A DNA stretch of 10,271 nt, taken from positions 1 through 10,271 of the forward strand of contig NVRR01000092.1 in the NCBI GenBank assembly GCA_002732675.1, given 5' to 3'. Within the stretch, counting starts at the first letter, position 1; each line of letters begins with the position of its first letter. Shown in pieces: positions 6,513 to 10,271 of this stretch. This DNA comes from Sneathiella sp. (lineage in GTDB: Bacteria; Pseudomonadota; Alphaproteobacteria; Sneathiellales; Sneathiellaceae). Both the position numbers and the translations under genes were made by a program. A model generated the notes under the pieces. The model saw nothing but the letters and a program-made list of their open reading frames with translations. It was not told the origin of the DNA and did no database searches.

Positions 6513-6986
6513 TTAGACTATTTGGTTGATGGCGATGGCACCGTTGATGGTTTGCGCATTTCTTCTCGATAGAGGGTTAGAAAGGGAAGCTGAGGCCGTA
6601 TAGGCGCTTGGCGGAGCCTTTTTCCTCATAACTTCATCGGCTACAGATTTTACCAGACCTTCCGTCACCGTTTTCACGGTTGATAGTTTCCGAAAATGAA
6701 CATCCAATGTCGCGTAAAAGGTTTCGCTCGCAGCCTTCAATTTCTCGATATCTGCTTTGGGGAATCTCTTATATTTTTCCGGATCCTGCTTAATCAGCGT
6801 CATCTGCTGATTGTAAATCGCCACCAGCCGCGTTTTTTCAGACAAACTATCAGAAAATGCCTGCGGCCTGTTCTCTTCAAGCAGGATATTCTCTGCTTCT
6901 AGTATCGCCGAAAGCCTCGAAATTATATCGCAAAGGCTATGGGGTGCCAACAATTGCCGACCTGGGCGGGGCTGCTGTGTTGTCAT
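6513..6986 (-). CDS. FlgN-like flagellar protein (putative hook-filament chaperone)
   Basis: Helical protein of 157 residues. The segment IISRLSAILEAENILLEENRPQAFSDSLSEKTRLVAIYNQQM at about 20-62 has the FlgN pattern of a long helix with 'LxxENxLLE' followed by 'EKxxL'. FlgN escorts the hook-filament junction proteins FlgK and FlgL to the flagellar export gate. The tail SNPLSRRNAQTINGAIAINQIV resembles the conserved end of alphaproteobacterial versions; the corresponding Caulobacter gene after flgJ is, as I recall, flbY. The ATG at 6986 has a strong AGGAGG (6994-6999) seven bases upstream, inside the end of flgJ, and the start overlaps the flgJ stop by ATGA, so translation is coupled. Last gene of the flgI operon. 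Family is likely; the exact chaperone role is inferred. Confidence 0.75.
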   Translation of the reverse strand: MTTQQPRPGRQLLAPHSLCDIISRLSAILEAENILLEENRPQAFSDSLSEKTRLVAIYNQQMTLIKQDPEKYKRFPKADIEKLKAASETFYATLDVHFRKLSTVKTVTEGLVKSVADEVMRKKAPPSAYTASASLSNPLSRRNAQTINGAIAINQIV

Positions 6987-7300
6987 CTCTCTACCTCCTG
7001 CATGGCGAGCATTTCGCGTAAAACAGCATCGGCAATACCAATACCGTTCTGACGGCTCATTGATTTGGCATATTCCTCATTGAGCATGGATTTGAAAAGC
7101 TTCTCGGATTCGCCGCCACCGAACGTTTCGTCGGCCTCCAGCCCGGAAGACATAGAGTTCAGAAACTGGCTGAGGAAGAAGGCCTCGAATTGCTCAGCTG
7201 CGGCCTTTGCCTTTTCCATGGACATAGGTCCATTTCCAGTCGCACTGGCGCCAAGTGGTTGTGCCAGGAAATTGGGGCTGCTTGATTGAATTTCAGTCAT
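6983..7300 (-). CDS. flgJ: Flagellar rod-binding protein FlgJ, single-domain form
   Basis: Small 105-residue protein that acts in the periplasm as the rod-assembly cap or scaffold. Residues 32-100 form the rod-binding domain: AAEQFEAFFLSQFLNSMSSGL, GGGESEKLFKSMLNEEYAKSM and GIGIADAVLREML. The peptidoglycan-hydrolase domain found in the roughly 310-residue gammaproteobacterial FlgJ is absent. This is the normal short form in Alphaproteobacteria, where a separate enzyme supplies lytic activity; none is visible in the window. The start ATG shares its first base with the flgI stop (TAATG at 7300), and the end overlaps the next gene by ATGA, so the three genes are translationally coupled. No signal peptide is seen, in line with flagellar type III export. 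Confidence 0.93.
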   Translation of the reverse strand: MTEIQSSSPNFLAQPLGASATGNGPMSMEKAKAAAEQFEAFFLSQFLNSMSSGLEADETFGGGESEKLFKSMLNEEYAKSMSRQNGIGIADAVLREMLAMQEVER

Positions 7301-8460
7301 TACATCAACTCGATTTCTGCTTGCAGCGCACCGGCTGCTTTAATTGCCTGAAGAATAGAAATCATGTCTCTGGGGCCAATCCCGAGTGCATTTAGACCAT
7401 CCACCAATTCCTGTAGTCGAACGCCCTTTTTCAGGATGGTCAGTTTGTGATCGGAGTCTTCAGAGACGTCAATATTGGTCCGTGGGACAACGACGGTTTC
7501 GCCAGTTTCGGAAAACGGGGTCGGTTGCGAGACTTGCGGGGTTTCCGTGATGCGCACCGTCAAATTACCTTGCGCAATGGCAACCGTATCGACTTTGACT
7601 TCCCTGCCGATGACGATGATGCCCGATTGCTCGTCAATGACAACGCGGGCGATCTGATCGGGTTCCACCATCAACTGTTCTATATCTGCCAGCAGGTCAA
7701 CCATATTGCGTTGGTTACTGCCTTGCAGGTTTAGAACGACCGTAGCGGGATCAGTTGATTCGGCGACCTTATGGTCCACATGTTTGTTGATGACTTCCGC
7801 AATTCGGCGAGAGGTTGTCAAGTCAGGGTTGCGAAGAGAGATACGAAGGCTTGTCAACGTCGCCAGATCAAAGCCAAGTTCCCGCTCGACAATGGCGCCG
7901 GAGGCAATACGCGCCGTTGTGGGCACGCCTTTTGTAATACTCTCAGCGTCTCCGCTTGCGGAATAGCCTGCCACGGTCAATGTGCCTTGAGCAACCGCAT
8001 AGGCTTCGCCGTCGGCGGCAATCAGCGGCGTCACAATCAAGGTGCCGCCCGTCAGGTTTTTGGCATCGCCCAGCGAGCTTACAACCACGTCAATTTTCGT
8101 ACCCTGGCGCTGAAACGGTGGCAGAGTGGCGGTCACGATAACAGCCGCGACATTATCTGTTTTCAACGTTTTCCCCGTTGTATTGACACCGAGGCGCTCG
8201 AGCATGGAGGTCAGGCTTTGTTCGGTAAACGGCGAGTTCGTGAGGGAATCACCGGTGCCGTTCAACCCAACGACAAGACCGTAGCCCACCAGTATATTGT
8301 CCCGGATGCCTTCAAACTCGGTAATGTCCTTTACACGAGACGCTGTCTGCGCCGTTTCCGCTGACCAGGTCAGCAGGGTCAGGGCAAAGAAGAGCGCAGA
8401 AAACATGCGTTTCGTCGGTATAAATTGCTTTGCAATTATTCGGACTGTAGTCAAAGTCAT
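7300..8460 (-). CDS. flgI: Flagellar P-ring protein FlgI
   Basis: Periplasmic P-ring subunit of the flagellar basal body, 386 residues, the usual length. A Sec signal with hydrophobic core MFSALFFALTLLTW (19-32) ends near ALA-like AQTA at about residue 40. The mature start RVKDITEFEGIRDNILVGYG and the following LVVGLNGTGDS are hallmarks of the family, as are VVSSLGDAKNLTGGTLIVTPL, AQGTLTVAGY and the ending LVDGLNALGIGPRDMISILQAIKAAGAL. ATG at 8460 has GGAAAAG four bases upstream; an internal ATG at residue 19 would still leave a signal peptide. It is the first gene of a flgI-flgJ-flgN-like operon driven by a good sigma-54 promoter match at 8512-8527, giving a leader of about 41 bases. It works with FlgH, encoded at the right edge, to form the outer bushing. 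Confidence 0.98.
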   Translation of the reverse strand: MTLTTVRIIAKQFIPTKRMFSALFFALTLLTWSAETAQTASRVKDITEFEGIRDNILVGYGLVVGLNGTGDSLTNSPFTEQSLTSMLERLGVNTTGKTLKTDNVAAVIVTATLPPFQRQGTKIDVVVSSLGDAKNLTGGTLIVTPLIAADGEAYAVAQGTLTVAGYSASGDAESITKGVPTTARIASGAIVERELGFDLATLTSLRISLRNPDLTTSRRIAEVINKHVDHKVAESTDPATVVLNLQGSNQRNMVDLLADIEQLMVEPDQIARVVIDEQSGIIVIGREVKVDTVAIAQGNLTVRITETPQVSQPTPFSETGETVVVPRTNIDVSEDSDHKLTILKKGVRLQELVDGLNALGIGPRDMISILQAIKAAGALQAEIELM

Positions 8461-8511
8461 ACGTCTTTTCCGTCATACGAGGTCATAACAAGTTATTTCT
8501 ACTAATTTAAA

Positions 8512-8527
8512 TGCGATTTTCATGCCA
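8512..8527 (-). promoter_or_regulatory. Sigma-54 promoter for flgI operon
   Basis: Minus strand TGGCATGAAAATCGCA against consensus TGGCACGnnnnTTGCW: both invariant GG and GC dinucleotides are present with exact 10-base spacing, and only two other positions differ. It predicts transcription start near 8501, 41 bases before the flgI ATG. RpoN with the activator FlbD drives ring and hook genes in Caulobacter, so the placement is biologically apt. Confidence 0.72.
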
Positions 8528-8593
8528 GTTTACCCTTACTCTAAGCTATTGATATTGAATAGATAAATATGCTACAAGCCGTCATGATTTGGG

Positions 8594-8615
8594 AAGCGGG
8601 CAATATCTTCCGCTT
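8594..8615. promoter_or_regulatory. Inverted repeat, candidate activator site between flgI and fliX
   Basis: AAGCGG (8594-8599) and CCGCTT (8610-8615) with a 10-base spacer. It lies about 95-115 bases upstream of the predicted flgI transcription start, where sigma-54 activators such as FlbD bind, and about 80-100 bases upstream of fliX. No match to a remembered ftr consensus is claimed; the role is inferred from position and symmetry. Confidence 0.35.
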
Positions 8616-8694
8616 GACCCGGAAAGAATGACCTCTAACAATAAGAAACAGCATTTTTTAGTCTCCGTTTTTGGGGGACGTTTTAGGACAGGAT

Positions 8695-9111
8695 ATGCGG
8701 GTTAGCGGATCAGGCAGGACGAGCGCGGCGTCGAATGCGAAGGGCGGAAAATCATCCTCAAAGTCGGGAGAGAAGTTTTCGGTTCCGGGGGAGGCGGTTG
8801 AAACCAGTAGCTCTGCAGGCGTTGCTGTCGCCTCGCCCATAAGTTCCATTGATGCGCTCATGGCGCTTCAGGGTGTCGATGATTCGACAACGGAAAATGA
8901 AAAAGCTGCCCAAAAAGGCAAGGATCTGCTTGAGAAACTTGAAGAAATTCGTGACGGACTGCTGACAGGTAATTTATCGGCACAGCGGCTCTTGCAGCTT
9001 AAACAGACTCTGTCTTCATTTGACGTAAGCGAGGCCGACCCGAAACTAGCGGAAATTGTTCGCGACATCGAGGTGAGGGCTGCCGTTGAGCTCGCCAAAT
9101 TCGGCTATTGA
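8695..9111 (+). CDS. fliX: Flagellar assembly regulator FliX
   Basis: Cytoplasmic regulator of 138 residues that, in Caulobacter, links early basal-body assembly to the activity of the sigma-54 activator FlbD. The sequence shows the FliX layout: a start MRVSGSGRTS, a low-complexity Ser/Gly/Lys linker, the conserved ISSIDALMALQGVDD motif at about 49-63, a helical segment GKDLLEKLEEIRDGLLTG, and the ending DPKLAEIVRDIEVRAAVELAKFGY. I choose ATG 8695, with AGGA at 8685-8688 six bases upstream; the in-frame TTG at 8671 has no Shine-Dalgarno and adds eight residues not seen in the family. It is divergent from the flgI operon, as in Caulobacter, so it shares a regulatory region with genes it probably helps to control. 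No sigma-54 match with correct spacing is found in its own direction. Confidence 0.93.
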   Translation: MRVSGSGRTSAASNAKGGKSSSKSGEKFSVPGEAVETSSSAGVAVASPISSIDALMALQGVDDSTTENEKAAQKGKDLLEKLEEIRDGLLTGNLSAQRLLQLKQTLSSFDVSEADPKLAEIVRDIEVRAAVELAKFGY

Positions 9112-9266
9112 TCTGCTCAACCTTTAATCGGAAACACTTCTTTTCATTCAAACTCACAAATAACTGATCGTTTCACGAATAGAATATTGCTAATGGCTGA
9201 GCTATCCTATAAAAATGGCCGCAATTTTTACGGGCGCGTTTCGACATAGGGACAGGAGTTGCTTAG

Positions 9267-9683
9267 ATGAACGTTCAAATACCTAAAGAGTGTAAACCCT
9301 CTGAGGATGAGCCTTTTATGAATCCTCGGCAGCAGGACTATTTCCGCGCTAAGCTCCTGAAATGGCGCACCGAGATTTTTGAAGATACTAACCAGACGAT
9401 TGCCAGTCTGCAGGAAGAAACCGTAAAGGAACCGGATATTGCCGATCGCGCGTCGACAGAGTCGGAAAGAGCGCTTGAGCTCAGAACCCGGGATCGTCAG
9501 CGCAAGCTCATTGGCAAGATCGATTCAGCACTTCGGCGTATTGATGAAGGTACGTACGGCTATTGCGATGAAACGGGCGAGCCGATCTCGCTTAAACGCT
9601 TGGAAGCCCGCCCAGTTGCGACATTAAGCGTGGAAGCGCAAGAGCGCCATGAGCGGCGCGAGAAAATTTATCGCGACGACTAG
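9267..9683 (+). CDS. dksA: DksA-family RNA polymerase-binding regulator
   Basis: Binds the RNA polymerase secondary channel and, with ppGpp, resets rRNA and amino-acid promoters. The 138-residue protein has a coiled coil at about 20-95 whose tip carries DIADRA (Asp57, Asp60, Ala62), matching the functional Asp-Asp-Ala tip of E. coli DksA. The zinc-finger region reads GYCDETGEPISLKRLEARPVATLSVEAQ: only Cys100 of the four zinc ligands remains, the other three being Thr, Ser and Ala. Loss of the zinc cysteines is known in alphaproteobacterial DksA proteins, so this is a class trait and not decay. ATG at 9267 has AGGAG eight bases upstream; the in-frame ATG at residue 18 would cut into PSEDEPFMNPRQ, which is conserved. 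It follows fliX by 155 bases and ends at a strong terminator. Its place inside a flagellar cluster is shared with Caulobacter as I recall it. Confidence 0.95.
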   Translation: MNVQIPKECKPSEDEPFMNPRQQDYFRAKLLKWRTEIFEDTNQTIASLQEETVKEPDIADRASTESERALELRTRDRQRKLIGKIDSALRRIDEGTYGYCDETGEPISLKRLEARPVATLSVEAQERHERREKIYRDD

Positions 9684-9708
9684 CGGCGCAACATAAAATC
9701 TCTGTCAT

Positions 9709-9739
9709 AAAAAAAGCCGGCTCAGCAGCCGGCTTTTTT
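9709..9739. terminator. Bidirectional rho-independent terminator
   Basis: Perfect 7-bp GC-rich stem GCCGGCT (9716-9722) / AGCCGGC (9727-9733) with loop CAGC, preceded by seven A (9709-9715) and followed by six T (9734-9739). It works on both strands and sits 26 bases after the dksA stop and 17 bases after the convergent flgH stop. Confidence 0.93.
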
Positions 9740-9756
9740 ATGATTTCTCTCTGCTC

Positions 9757-10271
9757 CTAGAAGGGGAAGATGATATCGAATAATTGCTGTCCGTAGCGGC
9801 CTTGCTGGACATCAGTCAGGTGGCCTCTGCCGCCATAGGCGATGCGTGCCTCGGCAATCTTGGATGACTGGATTGTATTGTCGGACGTAATATCTTCAGG
9901 ACGAACGACGCCGGTCACCGAAAGATCGCGGCTTTCAAAATTCACCCGAACTTCCTGTCGGCCAGAGATCACCATGTTTCCGTTCGGCAATATCTGTGTG
10001 ACGATCGCCGCGATTTCCATATTGATGGTTTCTTTCCTGTTGACCGCACCTGACCCGCTCATACTGTGTTCACTGCCGAGATCTATTAACGCAGAGGCGG
10101 TTGTGCCCTCAGGTAGGACTTTCGTTACCTGGCTTTCAAGACCTAAAAGCCCCGTGAAGCCAGCATCTTCAGACGTAGTTCGCGATGTATCTGTGCTATT
10201 GTTAAGTGATGCCTCATCTGAGATGGCGACCATAACAGTCAGAATATCCCCAACCTGGGCAGCTCGCTGAT
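9757..10271 (-). CDS. flgH: Flagellar L-ring protein FlgH (N-terminus off window)
   Basis: Outer-membrane L-ring lipoprotein that surrounds the flagellar rod together with the FlgI P-ring. The visible C-terminal 170 residues run in frame to the window edge; the first residues are RAAQVGDILTVMVAISDEAS, where the family has 'RAxxVGDIxTV'. An internal ATG at 10233 is therefore not the start. Conserved landmarks follow: LPNGNMVISGRQEVRVNFE, LSVTGVVRPEDIT and the ending RYGQQLFDIIFPF. The lipobox and signal peptide lie beyond the window, about 60-80 residues missing from the usual 230-250. The gene converges on dksA across a shared terminator. Its promoter is not visible; flgH is usually co-transcribed after flgG and flgA in this class. 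Confidence 0.97.
   Translation of the reverse strand, partial: QRAAQVGDILTVMVAISDEASLNNSTDTSRTTSEDAGFTGLLGLESQVTKVLPEGTTASALIDLGSEHSMSGSGAVNRKETINMEIAAIVTQILPNGNMVISGRQEVRVNFESRDLSVTGVVRPEDITSDNTIQSSKIAEARIAYGGRGHLTDVQQGRYGQQLFDIIFPF

Noticed and set aside
7771..8364. 197-residue open frame on the plus strand
   Set aside because: Antisense to flgI, whose protein is unmistakable. The composition is Arg/Gly/His-rich and looks like a shadow frame.
9180..9225. Sigma-70-type promoter for dksA (TTGCTA and TATAAA)
   Set aside because: The spacing between the hexamers is only 15 bases, and alternatives are equally poor, so no promoter can be fixed.

Overview
The window reads as chromosomal DNA of a flagellated alphaproteobacterium. 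Moderate GC, CtrA-type boxes, a FliX trans-acting flagellar regulator, a DksA with a degenerate zinc finger, and the gene order flgH / dksA / fliX / flgI / flgJ / flgN-like all point to this class; FliX and this arrangement recall Caulobacter. Order and genus cannot be fixed from the sequence alone. I see no mobile elements, rRNA, tRNA or CRISPR array.

Left part (1-4984, all minus strand). In transcription order: a DUF2336 protein (3833-4984), a soluble two-PAS histidine kinase (2133-3770), a second DUF2336 paralogue (926-2053), and moaA (1-818, C-terminus cut by the window edge). The kinase sandwiched between two paralogues of an uncharacterised helical-repeat family is the least explained part of the window. 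The gaps between these genes carry several perfect inverted repeats near the start codons.

Middle (4985-6132). A 438-base intergenic region separates the minus-strand block from a plus-strand MarR-family regulator (5423-5899) resembling the LdtR group. It holds a perfect TTAA-N7-TTAA CtrA-type box, a perfect 8-base TTAACCAT site on the minus strand, and an 18-bp near-palindrome just upstream of the regulator gene. The following 233-base gap holds a 16-bp perfect palindrome and another perfect CtrA-type box in front of a FlaG-like gene (6133-6495).

Right part (6496-10271). A translationally coupled minus-strand operon flgI-flgJ-flgN-like (P-ring, rod-binding protein, putative export chaperone) starts from a good sigma-54 promoter match. 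Divergent from it are fliX and dksA on the plus strand. A strong bidirectional terminator separates dksA from the convergent flgH (L-ring, N-terminus off the window).

Together: sigma-54 and FliX are the expected controls on the ring genes. CtrA-type boxes suggest that the FlaG-like gene, and possibly the DUF2336/kinase block or the MarR gene, belong to the same cell-cycle/motility circuit. The link between the DUF2336/kinase block and motility is inference from location and predicted boxes only.
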